A DNA stretch of 64,000 nucleotides from Saccharum officinarum (Eukaryota; Streptophyta; Magnoliopsida; Poales; Poaceae). Of this stretch, positions 36,776 through 48,470 are shown in pieces; the stretch's first letter is position 1; each line of letters opens with the position of its first letter. The notes beneath the pieces were generated by a model. The model was not told where the DNA came from. It did no database searches and saw only the letters and a list, made by a program, of their open reading frames with translations. A program made the position numbers and the translations under genes. The stretch covers positions 22,917,511 through 22,981,510 of the forward strand of contig CM036159.1 of NCBI GenBank assembly GCA_020631735.1, written 5' to 3'.

Positions 36776-36875
36776 NNNNNNNNNNNNNNNNNNNNNNNNN
36801 NNNNNNNNNNNNNNNNNNNNNNNNNNNNNNNNNNNNNNNNNNNNNNNNNNNNNNNNNNNNNNNNNNNNNNNNNNN
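36776..36875. other. Assembly gap (100 N)
   Basis: Exactly 100 N of unknown true size, between gag and reverse transcriptase of the same element. Probably a collapsed repeat. Confidence 0.99.
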
Positions 36876-37975
36876 ATTGAGAAAGCTTTGTATGGATTGA
36901 AGTAAGCACCTAAGAGCATGGTATGAAAGATTAAGGGACTTCTTGCTATCCAAAGGATTTGTCATGGGCAAAAGTGGATACAACTCTCTTTACCAAGAAG
37001 ATTGGGAAAGACTGTTCTGTATTGCAAATATATGTTGATGATATCATCTTCGGTTCAACCAATCAAGATTATTGTGATGAGTTTGGGAAAATGATGGCAA
37101 AGGAATTTGAAATGTCAATGATCGATGAACTTAGTTTCTTTCTTGGACTTCAAATCAAACAAATGAAGGAAGGAACATTTATGAGCCAAACCAAGTACAT
37201 CAAAGATATGCTCAAGAAGTTTGGCATGGAAGATGCAAAGGGCATTACAACCCTAATGGGCACTAGTGAAAGTTTGGATAGTGACAAGAGTGGCAACATG
37301 GTGGATCAAAAACTTTATAGATCAATAATTGGTAGCCTACTCTATGTGACGACATCAAGACCTGATGTGATGTTTAGTGTATGCATGTGTGCAAGATTTC
37401 AAGCCTCACCAAGAGAAAGTCATTTGAAGGCAACAAAGAGAATATTGAGGTATTTGAAGCATACACAAGATGTTGGATTATGGTATCCCAAAGGTGCAAG
37501 CTTTGAGCTAGTTGGATATTCGGATTCCGACTATGCCGGTGACAAAGTGGAGAGAAAGATCACTTCCGGGACTTATCAATTGTTGGGAAGATCACTTGTC
37601 TCATGGTCATCCAAGAAGCAAAATAGTATTGCACTATCTACCGCCGAAGTCGAATACATCGCCGCAGGTAGTTGTTGTGCACAAATCTTGTGGATGAAGG
37701 CAACATTGAAGGATTTTGGATCAATTTCAAGAATGTGTCATTGCTATGTGACAATAAAGTGCCGTGAAGCTAACCAACAATCCGATTCAACATCAAAGAA
37801 CAAAGCATATTGATGTTCGTCATCATTTTATTAGAGATCATCAACAAAAGGGTGACATTGCTATTGAGAGTGTGGGCACCGAAGATCAACTAGCCGATCT
37901 ATTCACCAACCACTTGATGAGAAGAGATTTCACAAGCTAAAGAATAAGTTGAACATAATTGACTTCTCCAACATG
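36876..37975 (+). pseudogene. Sirevirus reverse transcriptase C-terminus and RNase H
   Basis: The 284-codon frame 36959-37813 holds LQIYVDDIIFGS with the catalytic YVDD intact, the SFFLGLQIKQ connection, and RNase H with YSDSDYAGD and STAEVEYIAAG. Before it, ALYGLK and AWYERLRDFLL are readable in another frame after the gap. After 37813 the frame shifts and continues QRTKHIDVRHHFIRDHQQ and VGTEDQLADLF, the RNase H C-terminus, to about 37975. RT palm and fingers upstream are missing because of the gap. Confidence 0.85.
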
Positions 37976-38701
37976 AGTTGATGCACCCCATATATGACAT
38001 GCCTCTCCTTCGAGCCCCAAGGTATAATTGGTTGACATGCATACATTCTATACTAAGGACATGTTTAGTGCATCTAGTCATGATTTCTTATGTTCTAGGC
38101 TCATTCATGAAAATCAAATGATTTTAAAGTTTATATGGTGCCACTATTGTTTCCATGACTTGTATGATCTAGTGGTAGCATATAACTTGTTTAAGTAGCT
38201 TGTGATCCTAAGTGTTTAATCTAGAAAACTTGTCTAAATATTTGCTTCAACATGGTGCATGATAACCCTTCTAGTGAGGTGTGAAGAAGCTTGCCCTTGG
38301 ATCAAACCGAAGTATTTTATTTATGCAAGCAATCTAGGTTGAATCACAAACTTGATCCTCACTCCATAATTCAACATGATAATCTATCTAAAATTGGTCC
38401 CTTGTGGTCATTGGTGCCAAAGGGGAGAAAAGTTGTTCACAAAGATAGATTCTAAAGGGGGAGAAAACCTAAAGGGAGAATTGATAAAAAGAAGGGGTTC
38501 AACTAAAATTTTGAGCACACAAGTAGGGGGAGCAAGCTCTTAAACATGAATGTTGCATTTTCCTGTGCACTTCATATGTATGATGCATAGTTATGCATTT
38601 CTTTTCTCCGATACTTTGCTTGTGTGGTGACTTGCTAGTATAATTTGAGTGGTATATTGAAGTACTAGCATGAATAGGAAGTAGTTAGATTGCTCTTGCT
38701 T
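37976..38701 (+). other. 3' noncoding region of plus-strand Sirevirus
   Basis: Contains several polypurine tracts (about 38420, 38452-38466 aaagggggagaaaac, 38522-38532 tagggggagca), like the matching region of the minus-strand element. No ORF. Truncated at 38701 before any 3' LTR. Confidence 0.7.
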
Positions 38702-39608
38702 TGTCACACCCATTTTAAGGACAAAAATGGTGAAAGGTCTTGATGGCTAGAGGGGGTGAATAGCCCTTTTAAAATTTTCTACAATGACAAGCTAAACAAG
38801 TTTATCAATATAACAAATAGCGTGATGCGAGTTTTGCTTAGCCTATGAGGTGTTTGCAAGCCACCTATCCAATTCACAATTCTAGTATATTGGCACTCAA
38901 CCGCACAAGTCAAACCGAGAAGAAAACTACAACTAGCAAGCTACCACAAAGAGCTACTCTAGCAAAGTAACTAAGAAAATAATACAAGAGAGAGTTAGAA
39001 GGGTATCACCGAGGGGCGAAGTATTGAGCCAACCAAACAATATGATCAAGAGATGAATTCCACAATACACAACCACCAGGATTAATCAATCACAATAAGA
39101 ATGATGACACAAAGATTTATCCCGAGGTTCACGTGCTTGCCGGCACGCTAGTCCCCGTTGTGTCCCTCTTGACCACATGGTTCGGTGGCTAATCGGTCTC
39201 ACACCGAGCCTCTCAAAAGGCGCCACAAGAACCTACCAAATGGCAAAAGGTTGCAAATGACACGAGCAATTCACTAATGTTGCCTTTGGTGCTTTGCCGA
39301 GGTAGGCACAAACCCCTTACAAACACCGGAGGTGGCCAAGAACAAACACCAACTCTTGCCAATGCCTCCAAGCTGCTCCAAGCTGTCTAGGTGGCGGCAA
39401 CCACCAAGAGAAATAAGAATCCCGCAGCAAATCAACCACCAAGTGCCAACTAGATGCTATCTCACAATGCAAATGCACTTGGATCACTCAATCTCACTTC
39501 GAATATATAAAGAAGCAAGAGAGATGAGTGGGAGGGGAGTTGCTTAGCTCAAAGTGCTCACAAGTATATCAAAAGTTCAAGAGAGGGAGCCTTGAGCCGG
39601 CCAACGAG

Positions 39609-39616
39609 TATTTATA
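39609..39616 (-). promoter_or_regulatory. TATA box in the 3' LTR of nested Sirevirus
   Basis: TATAAATA on the minus strand, immediately downstream of the decamer cluster in the element's direction. The same box is at 47958-47965 in the 5' LTR. Confidence 0.65.
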
Positions 39617-39669
39617 GACGTACCCCTTCGAATAGAGCCATTAGAAATGAGATTCAACTGAAGTCGCGC

Positions 39670-40100
39670 TGACCGGACGCGATGGTCCGACTGACCGGAC
39701 GCGCCGGTCGCCCAACGACTAACTCGTGAAGTACTGACCGGACGCGCTGGTCTAAACGACTGGATGCGTCGGTCGCCCAACGGCTAACTACGAAGCAACG
39801 ACCGGACGCGCTTATCGCGCAGACCGAACGCGCTGCGAACGACCGGACGCGCTGGTCCCGTGAATGACCGGACGCGCTGGTCGCCTGAGCAGCGCTCAAC
39901 GAAACAACGACCGGACGCGCTGAAGAAACATGACCGGACGCCACAGTGCCCGCGTCCGGTTGGAGTCCAGTAAGCTCCCTGGATGACCGGACGCACCACG
40001 CGTCCGATCGATAAACTGAAACTCGGGCAGACGCTAAACGCTGTCCGGACGTGTCCGGTCAAACAGTGACCGCGTCCGGTCCAGCGTCCGGTCACTCCTG
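39670..40100 (-). repeat. GACCGGACGC decamer cluster (3' LTR)
   Basis: More than ten copies of GACCGGACGC or close variants, often followed by G(C/T)TGGTC. Single-base differences from the matching cluster at 48010-48470 show independent decay. Confidence 0.8.
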
Positions 40101-40632
40101 TGACCTCCGTTCGCCTCCATTTCTTTTCTGACTTCCGGCGTAGTGGAAAAATAGTCGTTTCAACTCCTCGAAAACGCCAAACCCTCTCTACCGCTCAAAC
40201 TCCACCGCCTTCGCAAATGTGCTAACACCACCAAGTGATCACGTCATGTGCGAGTGTGTTAGCATTCTTACAATCATTTATCGAGGCGTTATTAGTTCTA
40301 TCCAAATGCATATGATCATGAAATGCACATCTAGAGGCACTTAGGAGTTCAATAGCCGCGTCATTCCCCTCTTTATAGTACGGCTATCTATCCTATAATG
40401 TAACCACACCACTAGGCTAGTGTCTTGTTACTAAAACACAACCCTTAAGCATATACCTTTGCCTTGATCACGTAGGGTTGCGTCCAAATCCAAGTGTGGC
40501 CATCATAATCACCATGTCCATCTTGCCACCAACCTTGGAATGTACTAATCCTCATATGCTACATACAACTTAGGCATAGGATTAGTACTTAGTCATTGTC
40601 ACTAATTACCAACACCAAACATAGGACTTTCA

Positions 40633-41791
40633 ATCTCCCCCTTGTTGGTAATTGGTGACAACCCTTTCACAAAGATGTTATGATAAAAATTTTATTGAAC
40701 CCATGTCACATTGTCCAAGTATATTACCATGTGTAAGAATTATGGACATATGATCATGAATTCAAATTGATAGCAATGGCTCCCCCTACATGTATGCTAT
40801 ATATTTGGATATAGGAAGCATACATGTTAGATAGGAAAGATTAGGAGCATTGACTATCAATAGGTGCTAAGTGTTTTAGATTATAGACCTTTGAAGCATG
40901 ATACCATCGGAGTAGCGATAAACACCATCTTAGCACCTTATGTAGTTAGATACCACTTGGAAAAGCATAAACAAAACTAGAAACCTCGTGAGATCAACAT
41001 TATAAGCAAGATTCTAGTACCACTTTGAAAAACATGAAGCAAGAGAAATCTAACTACTTCCTATTCATGCTAGTACTTTAATACACCATTCAATTGTATA
41101 CTAGCAAAACCACACAAGCAAAGTATCGGAGAAAAAAATGCATAACTATGCATCATACATATGAAGTACGCTAGGAAATGCAACATTCATGTTTAAGAGC
41201 TTGCTCCCCCTACTTGTGTGCTCAAAATTTTAGTTGATCCCCTTCTTTTATCAAATCTTCCCATTAGGTTTTCTCCCCTTTAGAATCTATCTTGTGAACA
41301 ACATTTTCTCCCCCTTAAGTTCTATCTTTGTGAACAATATTTTCTCCCCCTTTGGCACCAATGACCATAAGGGACCAATTTTAGATAGAATATCATGTTG
41401 AATTATGGGGTGAGGATCAAGTTTGTGATTCAACCTAGATTGCTTGCATAAATAAAATGCTTCGGTTTGATCCAAGGGCAAGCTTCTTCACACCTCACTA
41501 GAAGGGTTATCATGCACCATGTTGAAGCAAGTATTTAGACAAGTGATCTAGATTAAACACTTAGGATCACAAGCTACTCAAACAAGTTATATGCTACCAC
41601 TAGATCATATAAGTCATGGAAACAATAGTGGCACCATATAAACTTCAAATTCATTTGATTTTCATGAATGAGCCTAGAACATAAGAAATCATGACTAGAT
41701 GCACTAAACATGTCCTTAGTATAGTATGTATGACATGTCAATCAATTGTACCTTGGGGCTCGAAGGAGAGGCATGTCGTATATGGGGTGCA
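40633..41791 (-). other. 3' noncoding region with PPT of nested Sirevirus
   Basis: The PPT ACAAGGGGGAGAT lies next to the LTR (40633-40645). Further purine tracts of the same kind lie at about 40779-40788, 41205-41214, 41272-41281, 41308-41317 and 41343-41352. No ORF was seen. Several PPT-like tracts upstream of the 3' LTR are, from memory, a described Sirevirus trait. Confidence 0.8.
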
Positions 41792-43037
41792 TCAACTCAT
41801 GTTGGAGAAGTCAATTATGTTCAACTCATTCTTTAGCTTGTGAAATCTCTTCTCATCAAGTGGCTTGGTGAATAGATCGGCTAATTGATCTTCGGTGCCC
41901 ACACTCTCAATAGCAATGTCACTCTTTTGTTGATGATCTCTAATAAAATGATGACGAACATCAATATGCTTTGTTCTTTGATGTTGAACCGGATTGTTGG
42001 TTAACTTTACGGCACTTTCATTGTCACATAGCAATGGCACATTCTTGAAATTGATTCCAAAATCCTTTAATGTTGCCTTCATCTATAAGATTTGTGCACA
42101 ACTACCCGCGGCGATGTATTCGGCCTCGGCGGTAGATAGTGCAATACTATTTTGCTTCTTGGATGACCATGAGACAAGTGATCTTCCCAATAATTGACAA
42201 GTCCCGGAGGTGCTCTTTCTCTCAACTTTATCACCGGCATAGTCGGAATCCGAATATCCAACTAGCTCAAAACTTGCACCCTTGGGATACTACAATCCAA
42301 CATCTTGTGTATGCTTTAAGTACCTCAATATTCTCTTTGTTGCCTTCAAATGACTTTCTCTTGGTGAGGCTTGAAATCTTGCACACATGCATACACTAAA
42401 CAACACATCGGGCCTTGATGCCGTCACATAGAGTAGACTACCAATCATTGATCTATAAAGCTTTTGATCCACCATGTTGCCACTCTTGTCACTATCCAAA
42501 CTTCCACTAGTGCCCATTGGGGTTGTAATGCCCTTTGAATCTTCCATGCCAAACTTCTTGAGCATATCTTTGATGTACTTGGTTTAGCTCACAAATGTTC
42601 CTTCCTTTATTTTTTGATTTGAAGTCCAAGAAAGAAACTAAGTTCACCAATCATTGACATTTCAAATTCCTTTGCCATCATTTTCCCAAACTCATCACAA
42701 TAATCTTGATTGGTTGAACCAAAGATGATATCATCAACATATATTTGCAACACAAACAAGTCTTTCCCAATCTTCTTGGTGAATAGTGTTGTATCAACTT
42801 TGCCCATGAAAAATCCTTTGATAGCAGGAAGTCCCTCAATCTTTCATACCATGCTCTAGGTGCTTGCTTCAATCCATACAAAGCTTTCCTTAACTTGTAT
42901 ACATGGTTGGGTTTCTTGTCATCTTCAAAACCGGAAGGTTGCTCCACATACACCTCCTCTTGAATATACCTATTTAGAAATATACTCTTCACATTCATTT
43001 GATATAGCTTGATATTTTGAGCACGAGCATAGGCAAG
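41792..43037 (-). pseudogene. Sirevirus reverse transcriptase (C-terminal part) and RNase H
   Basis: Open pieces: 42678-42998 (MNVKSIFLNRYIQEEVYVEQ, ALYGLKQAPRAWYERLRDF), 42607-42807 (LQIYVDDIIFGS with the YVDD intact), 42290-42565 (MVDQKLYRSMIGSLLYV) and 41792-42082 (RNase H end, QRTKHIDVRHHFIRDHQQ). Frameshifts or stops near 42800, 42605, 42289 and 42083 separate them. Order and spacing match the plus-strand copy at 36876-37975. Not functional as it stands. Confidence 0.85.
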
Positions 43038-44987
43038 TTAGATCCTAATTGCTTCCAATCTTGCAATCGGGGCATAAGTTTCACCAAAGTCAAGACCTTC
43101 TATTTGTGTGTAACCTTGAGCCACTAGTCTTGCTTTGTTCCTTACTACTATTCCATCTTGATCTTGCTTGTTGCGAAAGACCCATCTTGTTCCAATGACA
43201 TTGTGATCCCTAGGACTCTCAACTAGTTCCCATACTTTGTTTCTCTTGAAGTTGTTGAGTTCTTCATGCATTGCATTTACCCAATCCGGATCTCTCAATG
43301 CTTTATCAATGTCCTTGGGTTCTTCCATTGACACAAAAGAAGAGTGAGCACAAAATGATGCCAATCTTGATCTAGTTTGAACTCCCCTTTGTATGTCACC
43401 AATGATGGAATCCAATGGATGGTCTCTTGCAATGTTAGTTGGTTGAAGCACTTGAACTTGATTGCTTGGATGTTGATGTTGATCATGAGTTGGAGATGAT
43501 GAACTAGCCACTTGTTGATCTTGTTGCACTTGAGATGATGTACTAGCTTGATTTTGCATTAGAGACCCACTAGCTTGTGTAATTGGACTTTGGAGCACTT
43601 GATCTTTGTTGTCATCCACATCAATCACTTGCTTTGGTCTAATATCACCAATATCCATTTCTTTTATAGCATTAGTCAATTGAGTTCCTCTCATATCATC
43701 CAAGTTATTTTTCTCATCTTGAGAGCCATTTGTTTCATCAAACTCAACATCATGAACTTCCTCAAGTAAACCACTAGCCAAATTCCAAACTCTATAGGCT
43801 TTGCTAGTAGCAGAGTAACCAAGTAAGAATCCTTCATCACATTTCTTCTCAAACTTTCTCAATCTAGTACCCTTCTTCAAGATGTAGCATTTGCAACCAA
43901 ATACCCGAAAGTATGCAATGTTGGGCTTTCTTCCATTTAAGATCTCATATGGTGTCTTCTCTAGAAACTTGTGGCAATAGAGGCGGTTGCTATAGAAGCA
44001 AGCCGTGTTGATTGCTTCGGCCCAAAAAAAATGACTCACATTATACTCATTCAACATTGATCTTGCCATATCAATCAAGGTTCTATTCTTTCTTTTAACT
44101 AAGCCATTTGATTGAGGTGTATACTTGGCCGAGAATTGATGTTTGATTCCAAGCTCATCACATAGCTTATCAACTCTTGTGTTTCTAAACTCACTTCTAT
44201 TGTCACTTCTCACTTTCTTGATTGTGGTCTCAAACTCATTTAGTACCCTCTTGATGAACTTCTTGAATATGTCAAATACATCACTCTTGTCCACAAGAAA
44301 GAATACCCATGTGTATCTAGTGAAATCATCCATAATCACAAAGCCATACTTGTTGCCACCAATGCTTGTGTATGTAGTTGGCCCAAATAGATCCATGTGC
44401 AGCAACTCAAATGCCTTAGAAGTACTCATAATGCTTTTTAATGGATGAGTGTTGTCCACTTGCTTTCCGGCTTGACATGCACTACATAGCTTATCTTTCT
44501 CAAATGTGACATCCTTCACGCCTCTAACTAAGTCATGCTTCACTAACTTGTTCAATTGCTTCATGCCAACATGACCAAGTCTTCTATGCCATAACCAACC
44601 CATACTTGATTTGGTGAGCAAGCATGTTGAAAGTTGAGTGTCACTAGCATTGAAATCAACCAAGTATAGATTCTCATATCTAAAGCCCTTGAAGATCAAA
44701 TTGGAGCCATCAACACTAACTATCTCCACATCATCAACACCAAATATGCACTTGAAACCTAGATCACACAATTGAGCAACCGAGAGAAGATTGAAGTTCA
44801 ACTTTTCAACTAGGAGCACATTGGAAATGCTATGATCGTTTGAGATTGCAATCCTTCCAAGAGCCTTCACATCACCCTTGCTATTGTCACCAAATGTGAT
44901 ACTATCAATGCCACTATCATTTGATTTGAGAGAGTTGAACATTCTTGAATCACCGGTCATATGTTGAGAGCACCCACTATTAAGCAC
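43038..44987 (-). pseudogene. Sirevirus pol: protease, integrase and start of RT
   Basis: 649 open codons. The protease site near the start reads LNSGCSQHMTG; copia proteases have Asp in place of the Asn (codon 44979-44981), so the active site is lost. GAG-pre-integrase (WHRRLGHVGMKQL) and the zinc-binding CSACQAGK follow. The integrase core has MDLFGP and VRSDNRSEF, but the catalytic Glu is Lys in PQSNGLVKRKNRTL (codon 44094-44096). After a Ser/Gln-rich linker the RT N-terminus appears (VWELVESPRDHNVIGTRWVF, ARLVAQGYTQ). A TAA at 43038-43040 ends the frame in mid-RT. Confidence 0.9.
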
Positions 44988-45095
44988 CCAATGCCTTCCT
45001 CCGGCCTTGTAATTTACCTACAAAATAAATTAATGTTTCTTAGGTACCCATACTTGTTTGGGTCCTTGGAGGTTAGTAACTAAGCTCTTTGGTAC

Positions 45096-46083
45096 CTAAA
45101 TAGCCTTCTTCTTTGGACCCACAATTGGTGTACCAACAAACCTAGCATACAAACCTTTCTCACCCTTGGTAAGCACATAACAAGAATCAAAAGGAATGTA
45201 ATCCATTTTAGCATGAAACTTGTTGTTCTTGTTCATTTTATTACAATTAATCTCTAGATGCCCAACTTGCTTGCATCTATTGCAATAACGACCATTGCTC
45301 TTCACAAAGCGAGACTTTGAAGTAGCAAAGGCGCCTTGCCCTTCTTGGAGTATAGCCCAAACCCTCTTTGTTAAGAGAGAACCTTTGGCTACCCAAGCAT
45401 TTTAGCAAGCGGGCATCCCCACCATAGGCATTGCCTAATGCGCGGGTGAGATCATCCACCTCTCTCTTGAGAGTCTCATTCTCAACCACAAGTGATGAAT
45501 CACTAATAGTAGAGGTAGAGTTGGTTGTGGTGGATGATGATGACCTACATGAAGCATTAGTAGGACCAACAAATAAAGAATCATCAATAATATCACATGT
45601 TAGTCCAATATCACAAGTGACAATCACTTGCTTCTCCTTAGCTTCCTTCATGAGCTTCTCTAACTTGAGGTCCTTTTCCTTGATAAGCTCAAGTAAAGTG
45701 GAGTGGGCTTCCTTAAGCCTAGTGTGAGCAAATTCAAGGTCCTCGTGGTCTTCCTTTAGACACTCACGAGAGGCCTCTAGCTCTTCAAAGGATTTCCTAA
45801 GAGCTTTGAGCTCTTGTTCAATTCCTTTGCACTCCTTACTCTTTTTGAGAGCAACAAGCTCCTCCATCAAAGCATTATTTTCATTGCTTTTGGCGATGAG
45901 CTCTTGCTCCAAGATTTTGCACTTCTTGGTTGTCCTCTTGTAGCCCTTGCTCATTTGATCTATTATGCCTAATAGATCATCCTTAGAGTAGTCCTCATCC
46001 TCCTCCTCATCACTCCTACAACCATCACTAGCATAAGAATCATCATCACTATCATCATATTTTACCTTGGTAGGCTTGGCCAT
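45096..46083 (-). pseudogene. Sirevirus gag C-terminal part: coiled coil and second zinc knuckle
   Basis: The frame 46083-45277 starts with an acidic tract (KYDDSDDDSYASDG) and then a long coiled coil (LEQELIAKSNENNALMEELV, LKALRKSFEELEASRECLK). A frameshift near 45340 moves it to the frame 45305-45096, which carries a second knuckle CNRCKQVGHLEINC (CX2CX4HX4C). It is in frame with the gag upstream, separated only by a TGA (46147-46149) and 21 codons. So gag and this part were probably one protein. Confidence 0.8.
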
Positions 46084-46146
46084 AAGGCATGTCGATGTAG
46101 TGTCGAAGATGGATGACTTGTTGGAGAGGGCGATGCTTGCAATGGC

Positions 46147-47220
46147 TCACCGAGTGGTCCTCTCATCATCACTAGAGCTTTCATCATCATCACTATCAGA
46201 GTTGTCACTATCCCAAGTGACAACATAACCACCACCCTTCTTCTTGTTGATAGTGAAGCTCTTCTTCTCTTTCTTCTCCTTCTTGTCCTTCTTGTTCTTC
46301 TTCAACTTCAACTCCTCATCATGATATCTTTTGTCTTCATAGGGGCACTTTGCCACTATATGATCGGGGCTATTGCAATTATAGCAAAGCACCTTCTTTG
46401 CCTTCATGAAGTCCATTCTCTTCCTTGCACCATATCCTTTCTTCTTCATAAACCTCCCCATCTTGTGCACTAGGAGGGCCATGGTCTTATCATCGAATGG
46501 ATCATCATCATCACTCTCCACCTTGCTCTTGTTCTTAGAAGATGAAGCCTTGAATGCAATGGGCTTCTCTTGCTTGACCTTGGTCTCCTTCTTCTCTTCT
46601 ACCTCATCTTCATCATCATTGTATTGGGCATCGGTCATTATATCTCCAAGCACATCGGTTGGTTTGACCTTGTTCAATCCTTCTCTAAAGATCATTCTTC
46701 TCAAGGTGGCAAACTTCTTGGGTAAGCACATCAAGAACTTGTGTGAGAAGTCCTTGTCCTCAACCTTCTCTCCAAGTCCCTTGTGATCATTAACAATGAC
46801 TTGGAGCCTATAGAACATCTCCGGGATGGATTCATCATCCTTCATCTTGAAAGTGGAGAACTTGTCCTTGAGCATATATAGCTTGGCACTTTTTACCGTT
46901 GAAGTGTCTTCATATGTTTCTTCAAGCCTTATCCAAAGCTCATTTGCCTTTTTAAGATCTTTGATTTGCTCAAATACTTTATCATCAATGGCACGGTAGA
47001 TTGTGTCAAGTGCCGCCGTGTTGCATTGTTTGTTGATGCGGTCATTTGGAGTGAGATTTTCTTCATCAAGAATGATGTATCCTTCTTTGGTCACATCCCA
47101 AACCTTCTCATGTATATTGCCTAGATATTGCTTCATCTTCCTTTTCCAATAATCAAAGGAAGAGACGCCATCAAAGAATGGAGGCTTGCCATTAACATGG
47201 TTGAACATAACTTGAGCCAT
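46147..47220 (-). pseudogene. Sirevirus gag N-terminal part
   Basis: 357 codons from ATG at 47220, about 40 bp after the PBS. It has the UBN2-type gag core (FDYWKRKMKQYLGNIHEKVW, ELWIRLEETYEDTSTVKSAK, MFYRLQVIVNDHKGLGEKV). Next comes a lysine-rich stretch, then a zinc knuckle CYNCNSPDHIVAKC (CX2CX4HX4C) and an acidic tail (DSDNSDSDDDESSSDDE). The core forms virus-like particles and the knuckle binds RNA in this family. This is the best preserved gene in the window; the TGA at 46147-46149 cuts it short. Confidence 0.9.
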
Positions 47221-47259
47221 CTTGCACCGAGGTTGTTAAGCCTTGCAAACAGTGACCAC

Positions 47260-47272
47260 GGCTCCGATACCA
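47260..47272 (-). other. Primer binding site of nested Sirevirus
   Basis: TGGTATCGGAGCC on the minus strand, two bases inside the 5' LTR edge. Complementary to initiator tRNA-Met. Confidence 0.85.
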
Positions 47273-47957
47273 CTTGAAAGGTCTTGATGGCTACACAAAA
47301 GAGCTACTCTAGCAAAGTAACTAAGAAAATAATACAAGAGAGAGTTAGAAGGGTATCACCAAGGAGTGAAGTATTGAGCCAACCAAACAATATGATCAAG
47401 AGATGAATTCCACAATACACAACCACCAGGATTAATCAATCACAATAAGAATGATGACACAAAGATTTATCCCGAGGTTCACGTGCTTGCCGGCACGCTA
47501 GTCCCCGTTGTGTCCCTCTTGACCACGTGGTTCGGTGGCTAATCGGTCTCACACCGAGCCTCTCAAAAGGCGCCACAAGAACCTACTAAATGGCAAAAGG
47601 TTGCAAATGACACGAGTAATTCACTAATGTTGCCTTTGGCGCTTCGCCGAGGTAGGCACAAACCCCTTACAAACACCGGAGGTGGCCAAGAACAAACACC
47701 AACTCTTGCCAACGCCTCCAAGCTGCTCCAAGCCGTCTAGGTGGCGGCAACCACCAAAAGAAACAAGAATCCCGTAGCAAATCAACCACCAAGTGCCAAC
47801 TAGATGCTATCTCACAATGCAAATGCACTTGGATCACTCAATCTCACTTCGAATATGCAAAGAAGCAAGAGAGATGAGTGGGAGGGAGTTGCTTAGCTCA
47901 AAGTGCTCACAAGTATATCAAAAGTTCAAGAGAGGGAGCCTTGAGCCGGCCAACGAG

Positions 47958-47965
47958 TATTTATA
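47958..47965 (-). promoter_or_regulatory. TATA box in the 5' LTR of nested Sirevirus
   Basis: TATAAATA on the minus strand, the promoter position expected to drive genomic RNA of the element. Confidence 0.65.
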
Positions 47966-48009
47966 CACGTACCCCTTCGAATAGAGCCGTTAGAAACGAG
48001 ATTCAGCTG

Positions 48010-48470
48010 AAGTCGCGCTGACCGGACGCGCTGGTCCGACTGACCGGACGCGCCGGTCGCCCAACGGCTAACTCGTGAAGTACTGACCGGACGCGCTGGT
48101 CCAAACGACCGGACGCACCGGTCGCCCAACGGCTAACTGCGAAGCAACGACCGGACGCGCTTATCGCGCAGACCGGACGCGCTGTGAACGACCGGACGCG
48201 CTGGTCCCGTGAATGACCGGACGCGCTGGTCGCCTGAGCAGCGCTCAACAAAACAACGACCGGACGCGCTGAAGAAACATGACCAGACGCCATAGTGCCC
48301 ACGTCCGGTTGGAGTCCAGTAAGCTCCCTGGACGACCAGACGCATCCGGTCGACCATGACCGGACGCACCGCGCGTCCGATCGACAAACTGAAACTCGCG
48401 CAGACGCTGAACGCTGTCCGAACGCGTCCGGTCAAACAGTGACCGCGTCCGGTCCAGCGTCCGGTCACTC
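48010..48470 (-). repeat. GACCGGACGC decamer cluster (5' LTR)
   Basis: Same array as at 39670-40100, with point differences (for example accagacgc at 48285 and 48335). Half-sites face both ways, so GACCGGACGC and GCGTCCGGTC can form an 18-20 bp palindrome. Confidence 0.8.

Larger units (their letters stand above)
34406..38701 (+). mobile_element. Ty1/copia Sirevirus-type element, 3' end truncated
   Basis: 5' LTR, PBS, a gag fragment, a 100-N gap, RT/RNase H and part of the 3' noncoding region. It ends abruptly at 38702 where the gypsy LTR begins, after the likely target TGCTT. It is closely related to the minus-strand element 38731-48968. The interval between gag and RT (normally several kb with protease and integrase) is hidden or deleted at the gap. 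Confidence 0.85.
38731..40632 (-). mobile_element. 3' LTR of nested Sirevirus
   Basis: 1,902 bp. The minus strand starts TGAAAGTCCTATGTTTGG and ends ...GACCTTTCA. Decamer cluster at 39670-40100 and TATA box (minus) at 39609-39616. Confidence 0.9.

Noticed and set aside
36753..36983. Open frames crossing the N runs (also 14869-15066)
   Set aside because: They are open only because the gap has no stop codons.
39577..40095. Open frames made of RPARPV / SGHSRDQRVRS repeats (also 48003-48468 and 57884-58385)
   Set aside because: These are translations of the GCGTCCGGTC decamer array in LTRs. The repeat is at DNA level, in any frame.
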